From NCBI GenBank assembly GCA_964411985.1, contig CAYPNF010000004.1, positions 62,001 through 126,000 of the forward strand: a stretch of 64,000 bases of DNA, read 5' to 3'. The translations under genes were made by a program, and so were the position numbers. The DNA is from CAYPNF01 sp964411985 (GTDB lineage: Bacteria > Verrucomicrobiota > Verrucomicrobiia > Limisphaerales > J093). Shown here piece by piece: positions 17,178-25,158 of this stretch. The notes below the pieces were generated by a model. It saw only the letters and a list, made by a program, of their open reading frames with translations. It was not told where the DNA came from and searched no databases. Each line of letters begins with the position of its first letter. Position 1 is the first letter of the stretch.

Positions 17178-18272
17178 ATGAGCACCACTGTGGAAATCAA
17201 GCGGCACTTTGCGAGTGACAACTATGCGGGAGTGGCCCCCGAAGCCTGGGCGGCGCTGCAGGAGGCCAACCAGGGGCATGCCGTTAGCTATGGCGATGAC
17301 CTTTGGACCGCGCGCGCGGCGGATATGATCCGGGAAGTGTTCGAGATGCAGTGCGAGGTGTTTTTTGTGTTCAATGGCACGGCCGCCAACTCGCTTTCCC
17401 TCGCTTCGATGGGGCAGTCTTACCACAGCATTCTTTGCCATGAGATCGCGCATGTGGAGACGGATGAATGTGGCGCTCCGGAGTTCTTTTCCAATGGCAT
17501 GAAGGTGCTCCAGATCCCCGGACCCAACGGCAAGATCGATCCGGCGGGCATCGAACGGATCGTCACGAAGCGGAGTGATATTCATTTCCCCAAGCCCCGT
17601 GCGGTGAGCGTGACGCAGGCGACGGAGGTGGGTACCGTCTATACGCCGGACGATCTAAAGGCGATCTGGGCCAAGACCAAGCAGTTGGGGTTGAAACTGC
17701 ACATGGACGGCTCCCGATTTGCGAATGCCGTGGCGTCGCTCGGGGTGAAGCCGAAGGAAGTCACATGGCAAGCCGGAGTGGATGTGCTTTGTTTCGGTGG
17801 GACCAAGAACGGCATCCCAGTGGGCGAAGCGGTCGTCTTTTTCGATCGCGAACTGGCTTACGAGTTTGACTACCGCTGCAAGCAGGCAGGCCAGTTGTGC
17901 TCCAAAATGAGATTCTTGTCAGCTCCTTGGCTCGGCATGCTCAAGGGCGGGGCCTGGCTTCGGCACGCTTCCCATGCGAACGACATGGCGCGGATGCTGC
18001 ACGATGCGCTGGTGCAGATCCCGGAGGTGAAGATTCTCTTCCCGCGTCAAGCTAATGCTGTGTTTGCAGATCTCCCCCCCTACGTCGTCGTGGCTTTGAG
18101 GAAGGCTGGTTGGAAGTTCTACACCTTCATCGGCCAGGGCGGATGCCGCCTGATGTGCGCCTGGGACACTCAACCTGAGGACGTGCAGTCCTTTGTTTCC
18201 GACTTGAAGCGCTTGCTACTCGAAGCCCCCAAGGACATCGAAATCGGCGCGGCCAATTCTCGGAAGCTCTGA
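17178..18272 (+). CDS. Threonine aldolase / beta-eliminating lyase family enzyme
   Basis: A 364-residue PLP-dependent enzyme of the low-specificity L-threonine aldolase fold, which splits beta-hydroxy amino acids to glycine and an aldehyde. The start is the ATG at 17178 (MSTTVEIKRHFASDNYAG); the 55 residues read further upstream are intergenic. PLP-fold landmarks: FVFNGTAANSLSLASM (cofactor phosphate loop), ETDECGAPEFF, LHMDGSRFANA (the aspartate for the pyridine nitrogen) and CFGGTKNGIPVGEAV, with the Schiff-base lysine at residue 210. The family also contains tyrosine phenol-lyase relatives, so substrate is uncertain. It faces the HAD gene convergently with a 32-base gap. Confidence 0.88.
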   Translation: MSTTVEIKRHFASDNYAGVAPEAWAALQEANQGHAVSYGDDLWTARAADMIREVFEMQCEVFFVFNGTAANSLSLASMGQSYHSILCHEIAHVETDECGAPEFFSNGMKVLQIPGPNGKIDPAGIERIVTKRSDIHFPKPRAVSVTQATEVGTVYTPDDLKAIWAKTKQLGLKLHMDGSRFANAVASLGVKPKEVTWQAGVDVLCFGGTKNGIPVGEAVVFFDRELAYEFDYRCKQAGQLCSKMRFLSAPWLGMLKGGAWLRHASHANDMARMLHDALVQIPEVKILFPRQANAVFADLPPYVVVALRKAGWKFYTFIGQGGCRLMCAWDTQPEDVQSFVSDLKRLLLEAPKDIEIGAANSRKL

Positions 18273-18304
18273 CACTGACCAGCCGGCCTCAGCCGCGGTT
18301 GCCG

Positions 18305-18949
18305 TCATTCCACGAGGATTTTCTCCAGCTCGGCGTAATTGGAGACAACGTGGGTGGCTCGGGACAACTTCTCGGCCGGGAGGGTGTTGGTGATGGCGAT
18401 GACCTGCATACCTGCGGCCAACGCGCCTTCGACTCCCAGACTGGAATCTTCAATCACGCAACATTCTCCAGGTTTCACTCCCAGGAGTTCGGCGGTGCGC
18501 AGAAAGACGTCCGGAGCTGGCTTGGGACGAGCGACTTCATGAACGCTGAGCACCGCTCCGAAATGGCGTCGGAGATCCTGTAAAGCGAGCACCGCATCGA
18601 TGACGGTTCGGACCGAACCTGAAGCGAGCCCAAGTCGATAGCGTCGGGCCAGGCGTGCCACAAGGGCAGGGATCTCAGCGAAAATGGGGCGGTCCCGGGC
18701 GAGGATTTGCAGGAAGCGTTCCTGCTTCTTGAGGACGAGTTCCTCAATACTCTGGGGTGGATGGTGGAGTTTTACGAAATCAACCCACACTGCACGGTCA
18801 GTGCTTCCGTAATAGGCAGGAAAGTCGATCCCGTGGTTGGGCATGTACCCGAGTTCCTGGAACACTTCCAGGAAGGCCTGTTCGTGGCGCGGTTCGCTGT
18901 CCACGATGACACCATCCATGTCAAAGATGACCGTCGAAATTGAATGCAT
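18305..18949 (-). CDS. HAD-superfamily phosphatase/phosphomutase (beta-phosphoglucomutase-like)
   Basis: A 214-residue HAD hydrolase of subfamily I. Motif I is VIFDMDGVIVDSEP, with the nucleophile aspartate and the acid/base aspartate two residues later; DSEPRHEQAFLEVFQELG begins the helical cap. Motif II is LGLASGSVRT, the conserved lysine lies in the VARPKPAPDVFLR stretch, and motif IV is CCVIEDSSLGVEGALAAG. The arrangement fits beta-phosphoglucomutase and 2-deoxyglucose-6-phosphatase types; a sugar phosphate is the likely substrate. The next upstream gene in the same direction is the EVE-domain gene, 31 bases away, so they probably share a transcript. Confidence 0.9.
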   Translation of the reverse strand: MHSISTVIFDMDGVIVDSEPRHEQAFLEVFQELGYMPNHGIDFPAYYGSTDRAVWVDFVKLHHPPQSIEELVLKKQERFLQILARDRPIFAEIPALVARLARRYRLGLASGSVRTVIDAVLALQDLRRHFGAVLSVHEVARPKPAPDVFLRTAELLGVKPGECCVIEDSSLGVEGALAAGMQVIAITNTLPAEKLSRATHVVSNYAELEKILVE

Positions 18950-18980
18950 AGGACAAAAGAGGGAAAGCCGAACCTCGGAA

Positions 18981-19388
18981 TCAGGATTCGGCCAGGCGCA
19001 GGATTCTTCGAAACTGCGCGTCCGTGATCGGCATGACCGAGAGCCGTGACTGCTTCAGGAGGGGGAGTTCCTTCAAGCCGGGATCTCGCTTGAGTTGCTC
19101 TAAACTGACGGGCGAGCGAAGCGGCTCGAGAGGTTCGAGGTCCACGGCGGACCAATCCCCTTCCTTGGCGGTAGGATCGGGATAGCCCGCGCGGGACACG
19201 CAGGCCACGCCGACCACCTGCTTTTCGGTCACACTATGGTAAAACAGGACTTTATCCCCTCGGCGCATGGCGCGCAGGTGATTTCGGGCCTGGAAATTCC
19301 GTACTCCCGTCCAAGAAGTGGACTTGTCTGCCATCAACTGAGTCCAGGAGTAGGCTTCCGGTTCTTGCTTGACCAACCAGTAATTCAT
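18981..19388 (-). CDS. EVE-domain protein (YTH-like nucleic-acid-binding fold)
   Basis: A 135-residue single-domain protein beginning at the ATG at 19388 (MNYWLVKQEPEAYSW). The opening WLVKQEPE-YSW, then TSWTGVRNFQARNHLRAM, KVLFYHS and VVGVACVSR-GYPDPTA are the characteristic EVE blocks, ending with PVSLEQLK and LLKQSRLSVMPI. EVE domains have a PUA-like pocket and are thought to bind modified bases in DNA or RNA; they occur alone as here or in defence proteins. The frame runs 62 residues further upstream, but that part is the palindromic repeat at 19477-19584, so the longer start is rejected. Confidence 0.93.
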   Translation of the reverse strand: MNYWLVKQEPEAYSWTQLMADKSTSWTGVRNFQARNHLRAMRRGDKVLFYHSVTEKQVVGVACVSRAGYPDPTAKEGDWSAVDLEPLEPLRSPVSLEQLKRDPGLKELPLLKQSRLSVMPITDAQFRRILRLAES

Positions 19389-19476
19389 TCGAACGCCGCT
19401 GTTGTAACGGTTTCCTGGGAACTGGGAAGGAAGAAAAGTGACTTGTGCCGCAGACAGCCTGCGTGATACCCGTGGC

Positions 19477-19584
19477 GCAGGTTGCCCAACCTGCTGTTTC
19501 GCGGGTTGCCTAACCCGCCTCGTAGGCAAAGCGAAAGGGTCAGCCGACTCGGCAGTCGGCGATACGGCAGACAAGGCTGTCTGC
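19477..19584. repeat. Four-hairpin palindromic repeat, copy A
   Basis: Four 18-base hairpins, each with a 7-bp stem and a 4-base loop: GCAGGTTGCCCAACCTGC at 19477-19494, GCGGGTTGCCTAACCCGC at 19501-19518, GCCGACTCGGCAGTCGGC at 19543-19560 and GCAGACAAGGCTGTCTGC at 19567-19584. The first pair has loops GCCN, the second pair NGGC, so the second pair is the same design inverted. Six-base spacers (TGTTTC and GATACG) separate hairpins within each pair. It lies in the gap between the EVE and nucleotidyltransferase genes. The same element occurs twice at 29680-29921 and in decayed form at 50674-50710. Confidence 0.85.
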
Positions 19585-19654
19585 GGTACGATTCCGGTCC
19601 GCCTCGGTGCGCCGATTGGTTACCCAAGCCACCATCAGGCAGAGGTGATGAATC

Positions 19655-20404
19655 CTACTGGCCGCGGGCCGAGAAAACCTTGTCCGCTTCCGCTAGAGAT
19701 TCCTTGGAACCAATGTCGTACCAAATCCCAGGCACGCGCCAGGTATAGACGGGGGTCTGGGGATAGAGCCATTGAACCAGGCGTCCTGGCTGATCGGGGT
19801 TATTCTTTTCTTCCATGTACCGGTGAATCCACCCGAGAAACTCCTTGGGATAGTAGTAGAGGGCGATCCCGGTGAGGGTGGAGGTGGGATCCTTCGGCTT
19901 TTCCTCAAAGAACGTGATGCGTCCGTGAGCATCCAGGGAGATGGAGTTGTACTTCTTGATGGCTTCGAGGTCGCCGACATCGTACACCCCAAGAACGGGC
20001 GCGTGCCTCAGCCGGCAGTATTCGCCAAAACCGCTTAGCTTCTCGCTGAACAGGTTGTCGCCGGCAACCACGATCAGGTCGTCCTCGAGGTTGGCCTGAT
20101 CCATGGTAAAGTGAATATCACCGATGGCGCCAAGCTTGTTGGTGTCATCCGTGGATCGGTCGTTGAAGACCCGGATGGCGGGACCTTCCGTGGTTTTTCG
20201 GTTCTGGGCCCAGGTTTCGAAATGAGGGGTGAACTTGGCGTTCGTGACCACCATCACCTCGTCGATGTTGCCAACTGCCAAAATCGCATCAATCACATGG
20301 TCGATCATGGGTCGGCCGGCGACTGGCAAAAGGGGCTTGGGTTGATTGAGAGTTAGCGGATACAACCGCGTGGCATAACCTGCGGCCAGGATGAGCAGTT
20401 TCAT
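19655..20404 (-). CDS. Sugar-phosphate nucleotidyltransferase
   Basis: A 249-residue NTP-transferase that activates a sugar 1-phosphate to a nucleotide sugar. The start is the ATG at 20404 (MKLLILAAGYATRLYPLT). The nucleotide-binding signature LAAGYATRLYPLTLNQPK and PLLPVAGRPMIDHVID is nearly canonical (LAAGxGTRLxPLT..PKPLLPV); LIVVAGDNLFSEK provides the metal-binding aspartate and ITFFEEKPKDPTSTLTGIALYY the sugar-binding part. The residues fit glucose-1-phosphate thymidylyl- or mannose-1-phosphate-type enzymes; the exact nucleotide and sugar are not determined. It lies 98 bases downstream of the PTS enzyme I gene on the same strand. Confidence 0.88.
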   Translation of the reverse strand: MKLLILAAGYATRLYPLTLNQPKPLLPVAGRPMIDHVIDAILAVGNIDEVMVVTNAKFTPHFETWAQNRKTTEGPAIRVFNDRSTDDTNKLGAIGDIHFTMDQANLEDDLIVVAGDNLFSEKLSGFGEYCRLRHAPVLGVYDVGDLEAIKKYNSISLDAHGRITFFEEKPKDPTSTLTGIALYYYPKEFLGWIHRYMEEKNNPDQPGRLVQWLYPQTPVYTWRVPGIWYDIGSKESLAEADKVFSARGQ

Positions 20405-20502
20405 AAACCGGCCTACTGTAACACGGTTTCCTCTGGTTCCCAAGAACGAATCCAGAGAAAGTTCGCGAGCGGAAGAGAGGGCTGGATCGGTTCGATCTGC
20501 GC

Positions 20503-22293
20503 TTAGGTGGGCTGCTTCATGTCCTGGAAGAGCGCTGGGGCGATGGATCGAGCGAAAGCGTCAGCCCGAGCCAGGACTTCAGCGCCGCTCTCGCAGTTGA
20601 CGGCAAAGTCAGCTAGTTCCTTGGCGGCGACGGAGTTCAGTCGACGGATCATGTATTTGGCGGCAGGAATCAGCGGCACGGCGGTGCTCAGTTCATCGAC
20701 TCCCAGCCCAATGAGGATGGGAATCAGTACCGGATCGCTCGCCATCTCACCGCAGACCCCAATCCAGATGCCGTTGGCGTGAGCGGCATCCACGGTGTGC
20801 TTGATCAGGCGTAAAATGCTGGGGTGGGTCGGTTCGTAGAGATGCGCGATCTTCGGGTTCATCCGGTCCACCGCCAAGGAGTACTGAACGAGATCGTTGG
20901 TGCCGACACTGAAAAAGCTCACGCGCTTGGCGAGGTGATCGGCCATCATGGCCGCCGCGGGCACCTCGATCATCACTCCGACCTCGAGCTTTTCGTCAAA
21001 CGGCACGCCTTGGAGCCTCAACTCCTGTTTACATTGCTCCAGGAGGGCGTTGGCCTGGAGCAGCTCATCCACGCCAGAGATCATCGGGTACATCATCTTG
21101 ATGTTGCCCGAGACGCTTGCTCGCAGGATCGCTCTCAGTTGGCCGCGGAACAGGTCGGTCTCCTGCAGGCAGATCCGGATGGCGCGCCAGCCGAGAAACG
21201 GGTTGCGCTCGCTCTCAACACCCAGGCAGGCGATCGCTTTGTCCCCACCTAGATCGAGGGTGCGGATAATCACCGGCTGAGGTTTCAGAGCATTGGCCAT
21301 CTGGGAATAGGCCTGATACTGCTCTTCCTCCGTCGGGAGAGAATCCCGTTTCAAGAAGAGGTATTCCGTGCGGAACAAACCGATTCCTTCGGCGCCGTTC
21401 GCCAGGATGGCCGGAGCCTCTTCCAAGTTCTCCGCGTTGGCGGACAAAATGATGCGCTTGCCATCGAGGGTGGCCGCAGGTTGGTCATGAACTTCGACGA
21501 GCAAGTCGCGCAACGCGAGTTGCTTTCGCTCCACCTGGCCGTACTCGTAGAGGGTCTGCTCGGTTGGATGCAGCACGAGCATTCCACTGTAGCCGTCCAA
21601 GAGCACGGGTTGCCCGGTGACCAGCTGCTGGCTCGCATCCACCAAACCCGTGACCGCTGGAATCTGGAGCGACCTGGCGAGGATCGCTGTATGCGACGTT
21701 TTACTGCCCTGGTCGGTGGCAAAACCGAGCACCAGCTTCTTATCCAAAAGTGCTGTGCGCGACGGAGTCAGGTCATAGGCCACCAGGATGCATGGTTCCT
21801 TGGGTTGGGAGAACTCTCCGCCATGCTCGCGACCGAGAAGGTTGTGCAACACCCGTGTCGCCACATCCCGCATGTCACTGACGCGCTCGCGCAGAAAATC
21901 ATCCTCAGCCGCCTCGAGTGCGGTGATGTATTTGGCCGAAACCGTGGCAAAAGCATAGTCCACATTCACCCGGTCCCGCTCGACATGCCGGATCACCTCC
22001 TGCAGCACCACGGGGTCTTCGAGGACCATAAGATGGGCTTCGAAAATCTGGGCTTCGGAAGAGCCCATGCCATCTTGGACACGTCCTTGGATCTCGAGGA
22101 TTTGGTTGCGGGTCAGAAGGAGCGCCTGCTCCAATCGGTTTGTCTCCTCAGCGATCTGGGATTCGGAGATGGCATAGTGCGGCACGGGGGTGTCTTGGGG
22201 TCGGCTGAGCACGAAAACCTTGCCACGGCAGACTCCAGCAGAGACGGGAATACCCCGGAATTGTCTCTCTCCCGAATTTGCATCCTGAGACAT
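20503..22293 (-). CDS. ptsP: Phosphoenolpyruvate-protein phosphotransferase (PTS enzyme I)
   Basis: Enzyme I takes phosphate from PEP and passes it to HPr. The 596-residue protein has the full layout: N-terminal phosphohistidine domain (FRGIPVSAGVCRGKVFVL), active-site TDQGSKTSHTAILARSLQ with His201 as phosphate carrier, and the PEP-binding TIM barrel with GIGLFRTEYLFL, LDLGGDKAIACLG, PFLGWRAIRICL and the second signature VGTNDLVQYSLAVDRM then GVCGEMASDP. No GAF domain precedes it, so it is the ptsI-type layout, although no HPr, EIIA or sugar EII is visible nearby. In organisms with few PTS transporters such enzymes often serve regulation; that is inference. Confidence 0.95.
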   Translation of the reverse strand: MSQDANSGERQFRGIPVSAGVCRGKVFVLSRPQDTPVPHYAISESQIAEETNRLEQALLLTRNQILEIQGRVQDGMGSSEAQIFEAHLMVLEDPVVLQEVIRHVERDRVNVDYAFATVSAKYITALEAAEDDFLRERVSDMRDVATRVLHNLLGREHGGEFSQPKEPCILVAYDLTPSRTALLDKKLVLGFATDQGSKTSHTAILARSLQIPAVTGLVDASQQLVTGQPVLLDGYSGMLVLHPTEQTLYEYGQVERKQLALRDLLVEVHDQPAATLDGKRIILSANAENLEEAPAILANGAEGIGLFRTEYLFLKRDSLPTEEEQYQAYSQMANALKPQPVIIRTLDLGGDKAIACLGVESERNPFLGWRAIRICLQETDLFRGQLRAILRASVSGNIKMMYPMISGVDELLQANALLEQCKQELRLQGVPFDEKLEVGVMIEVPAAAMMADHLAKRVSFFSVGTNDLVQYSLAVDRMNPKIAHLYEPTHPSILRLIKHTVDAAHANGIWIGVCGEMASDPVLIPILIGLGVDELSTAVPLIPAAKYMIRRLNSVAAKELADFAVNCESGAEVLARADAFARSIAPALFQDMKQPT

Positions 22294-22373
22294 ACCTCAT
22301 GAGTAGCCACTTCCGGCCCATTTGGAAACCAAAAAAGAGTGCGCCCGATGCAAAATTGAGGGATGCTTGGATT

Positions 22374-22928
22374 GTGTCTGAAAACCGCAACCTCCGGAAC
22401 ATTGCGCTGATCGGCTTCATGGGGACCGGGAAGTCGACCGTTGGCGTGTTGACCGCCAACCAATTGGGTTTCCGGTTTGTAGATACCGACACCCTTATCG
22501 AAAGAAGGGTGGGCATGCCGATTTCCGAGATCTTCGCTCGTCAGGGGGAGCCGGCCTTCCGGGCCTTGGAGGCGCAGGTCGTGGAAGAGTTGGCAGAGGT
22601 GGAGCGAACGGTGATTTCTACCGGAGGTGGGGTGGGAGCCAATGCCGAACATCTGGCCTCCCTGAAGCGGCATTCGATGGTGGTGTGCCTTTGGGCATCC
22701 GCACGGGTGATTCTGGATCGTGTCCGACATCAGAGCCATCGGCCTTTGCTTCAGGACGTGAATCCATTGGATAAGATAGAACGTCTTCTACAGCAACGAT
22801 CTGTGGTGTACCGACAAGCGGATTTGCTCCTCAACGTGAACGACCGTTGTGCGCGCGAAGTCTCGAGGCAGATCATGCACCATTTCCACCTGATGGCCTT
22901 GGAATCCCCCAAAGCCTTTCTCCGGTGA
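22374..22928 (+). CDS. aroK: Shikimate kinase
   Basis: Shikimate kinase phosphorylates shikimate at O3 in aromatic amino acid synthesis. The core reads LRNIALIGFMGTGKSTVGV (Walker A), FVDTDTLIERRVGMPISEIF (the DxD that binds magnesium and shikimate), GEPAFRALEAQVVEEL, ISTGGGVGANAEHL (shikimate-binding GGG) and RHQSHRPLL, the lid arginine region. I chose the GTG at 22374, preceded by GAGGG, giving 184 residues and starting close to the fold as usual. In-frame ATGs at 22278 and 22299 would add about 25-32 residues and are possible. It is divergent from the PTS enzyme I gene and ends 5 bases before queG. Confidence 0.93.
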   Translation: MSENRNLRNIALIGFMGTGKSTVGVLTANQLGFRFVDTDTLIERRVGMPISEIFARQGEPAFRALEAQVVEELAEVERTVISTGGGVGANAEHLASLKRHSMVVCLWASARVILDRVRHQSHRPLLQDVNPLDKIERLLQQRSVVYRQADLLLNVNDRCAREVSRQIMHHFHLMALESPKAFLR

Positions 22929-22933
22929 AGAAC

Positions 22934-23971
22934 ATGGATCTCCGTGAGTCAGTGCGCGCCCGTGCAGAGTGGCTCGGGTTCGACGATTGTCGGATCACCA
23001 GTCCTGCCCCGCCTGACAGCCTGCACCACTTTCGATCTTGGTTGAGCCGGGGGCAACAGGCGGATATGGCGTATCTGGAGCGTTCCTTACCCCGGCGAAG
23101 CGACCTTGAACACGTGCTGCCAGGTATCAGGTCTGTATTGTGCCTTGCGGTCAACTATGGTGCTTCCGGGTCGCGCGGCTACCCCACCCGCAAACCTGCC
23201 GTTGCCCTCTATGCGCACTATCGGGACTACCATGCCGTGTTGGGGAAGAGATTGGAGGCTTTGTGCGACTGGATCTCAGAAATCGGAGGGGGGCGGACGC
23301 AGTCCCTCTGGTATGTCGACACCGGGCCAATCTTGGAGCGCGACTTGGCGCAGCGAGCGGGTCTGGGGTTTATCGGCAAACATACCAACCTGATCCATCG
23401 CCGCTTTGGCAATTGGTGCTTCCTTGCCGAAATCCTGACCACGCTGGAACTGGAGCCGGACGACTCGGAAACCAACCATTGCGGGCGCTGCACAATGTGC
23501 ATTCAGGCTTGCCCGACCAAGGCGATCGTGGCCCCTTTCGACCTCGATGCCCGCCGATGCATCTCCTATCTCACCATCGAGAATCGAGGCCCCATCCCCA
23601 TGGAGTTTCGGGCGCCGATCGGGGATCGGTTGTTCGGTTGCGACGACTGTCTTGCGGCCTGCCCCTGGAACCGGTTTGCCACCGAAGCTCGAGCGCTCCA
23701 AGAAGAGCGGTTGGCCGGAATCGCCGACCTGGATCCGGTTTCCGTGCTGGATCTGACCGAGGAACAGTTCAGGCAACGATTCTCAGGCACATCTCTGCTT
23801 CGCACCAAACGAAAAGGTCTGATCCGAAATGCCTGCGTCGTGTTGGGAAACACCGGTGGTATCGAAATTTTGCCGCGGCTCGAGGCCCTGAGCTCCGATT
23901 CTGATCCCATGATCGCCGAACATGCCTCCTGGGCGGCTGACCGGATTCGCCATCGGGTGAGGGAAGAATAG
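22934..23971 (+). CDS. queG: Epoxyqueuosine reductase
   Basis: QueG performs the last step of queuosine synthesis, reducing epoxyqueuosine in tRNA with a cobalamin cofactor and two [4Fe-4S] clusters. The 345-residue protein starts at the ATG at 22934 (MDLRESVRARAEWLGFDDCR). Landmarks are WYVDTGPILERDLAQRAGLG with its conserved aspartate, FIGKHTNLI, the first cluster motif CGRCTMCIQACPTKAI near residue 184, the second FGCDDCLAACPWN near 235, and a C-terminal HEAT-like tail (RNACVVLGNTGGIEILPRL) that contacts tRNA. It follows aroK by 5 bases and probably shares its transcript. Confidence 0.96.
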   Translation: MDLRESVRARAEWLGFDDCRITSPAPPDSLHHFRSWLSRGQQADMAYLERSLPRRSDLEHVLPGIRSVLCLAVNYGASGSRGYPTRKPAVALYAHYRDYHAVLGKRLEALCDWISEIGGGRTQSLWYVDTGPILERDLAQRAGLGFIGKHTNLIHRRFGNWCFLAEILTTLELEPDDSETNHCGRCTMCIQACPTKAIVAPFDLDARRCISYLTIENRGPIPMEFRAPIGDRLFGCDDCLAACPWNRFATEARALQEERLAGIADLDPVSVLDLTEEQFRQRFSGTSLLRTKRKGLIRNACVVLGNTGGIEILPRLEALSSDSDPMIAEHASWAADRIRHRVREE

Positions 23972-23987
23972 GGCAGGCAGCCTGGTG

Positions 23988-24899
23988 TCAGGCGGGCGGT
24001 GTCAGGACCCATTCGCTTACGGGGCGGAGGCTGGCGCATTCGGGGCAGGACGTGGCTGAAAACCGGGCGCTGCACTTGGGGCAGGTGGCCAGGGTCTCGA
24101 ACGTGTCGAAAGGCGTCCGGCATTGGGAGCACATCCAAAAGGCCCCCATGGCGGGCGGTACATGGCAGGAAGGACAGGCGAACCCAGGTCGGCGCGGCGC
24201 GGCGGCGATTTTGGCCAGTGCGGAGGCTTGCCGCAACGCGCCCCAGCAGCTCAGCAGTACGAACACCGACAGGATCCCCATCCAGACCGATTGAAACACC
24301 ACACTCCAGAGGACCATCAGGATGACACCCCCGAAGCCGACGATGCTGGCGAGCATGAGACTCCGGGCTCGTCCGAAGGCGAACCAGAGCAGCGACCGCA
24401 GGATCTGGCCTCCGTCCAAAGGGTAGATGGGGAGCAGGTTAAAGATGAGGAGGGCAAGGTTCATGTACCAGATGGCACGCAGGAGAAAGTGGACGTTGGA
24501 CAGGTCTGTCGGCCAGCCCGCTGCGAGACTCACCTTTCCTAGCAAGTAAAGCACGGGGACCAGCACCAAGTTCACCAGAGGGCCGGCTGCCAAGCTCCAG
24601 AGCATCGCGCCGGGGCGCTGCGGAGGGGAGACGTAGGCAACCCCTCCGAGGGGCCAGAGGACGATCTGATCGGCTTTTCCACCTACTTGGCGGCAGGCCA
24701 GGGAATGGCCGAATTCATGCAGTAACACGAGGAGGAATAAAGCGAGGTACTCCAGTACGTTCCAAATGAAGGAAGTGTAGTAGTTGGCGCGGTTTTGGAC
24801 CTCCACGGCTGCCACCAGGAACCAGGACCAGTGCAGAAAAACCTGGATTCCCGCGACTCGCATGAGCCGGATTGATCCTTTTTGTGTGGGTGTTATCAT
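23988..24899 (-). CDS. M50-family site-2 protease homologue with zinc-ribbon tail
   Basis: A 303-residue intramembrane metalloprotease homologue. LLVLLHEFGHSLACRQ near residue 61 is the HExxH zinc motif inside a membrane helix, and LLPIYPLDGGQILRSL near residue 161 supplies the third ligand (LDG). Membrane helices surround both: YLALFLLVLLHEFGHSLA, LWSLAAGPLVNLVLVPVLYLL, and VILMVLWSVVFQSVWMGIL. The C-terminal 70 residues hold several CxxC pairs (CPSCHVPPAMGAFWMCSQC, then CPKCSARF and CPECASLR), i.e. two zinc ribbons absent from classical RseP/SpoIVFB. The ribbons may bind partners or regulate; substrate unknown. It is convergent with queG. Confidence 0.88.
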   Translation of the reverse strand: MITPTQKGSIRLMRVAGIQVFLHWSWFLVAAVEVQNRANYYTSFIWNVLEYLALFLLVLLHEFGHSLACRQVGGKADQIVLWPLGGVAYVSPPQRPGAMLWSLAAGPLVNLVLVPVLYLLGKVSLAAGWPTDLSNVHFLLRAIWYMNLALLIFNLLPIYPLDGGQILRSLLWFAFGRARSLMLASIVGFGGVILMVLWSVVFQSVWMGILSVFVLLSCWGALRQASALAKIAAAPRRPGFACPSCHVPPAMGAFWMCSQCRTPFDTFETLATCPKCSARFSATSCPECASLRPVSEWVLTPPA

Positions 24900-25158
24900 G
24901 GAAGCACTTCTCCGTACCCGAGCTTTGTTTGGAACCGAGGACGCATGCGGGGGAGGTTACGCGCGGAATCCAGCCTTGTCCATCCGGCTTGCGGAGGTGA
25001 GGCGAAAGGCCGTCTGGGAGTGCGTGCGCCCATAGGGGCCGCTTTCCCACGCCCAGTACCGTGGAAAGGGGAAAAGCGGTACTTCGCTTTCGCTCCGCAC
25101 CGCACTCCAAAAGCTGTCGCAGAACGCGCGCCCTTCACCTTGCGAAAAGCCTTTTCGC
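24900..25158. repeat. Gene-free gap with an imperfect inverted repeat
   Basis: No gene is visible between the M50 protease and the ABC genes. CTTTCCCACG at 25042-25051 pairs with CGTGGAAAGG at 25060-25069 across an 8-base loop with one bulge. The flanks are rich in GCGGTACTTCGCTTTCGC-type sequence resembling dispersed intergenic repeats. There is no T-run after either arm, so a terminator role is not convincing. Confidence 0.35.

Noticed and set aside
19389..19574. N-terminal extension of the EVE protein by 62 residues
   Set aside because: The extension is the translated palindromic repeat; EVE proteins begin at MNYWLVKQEP as found at 19388.
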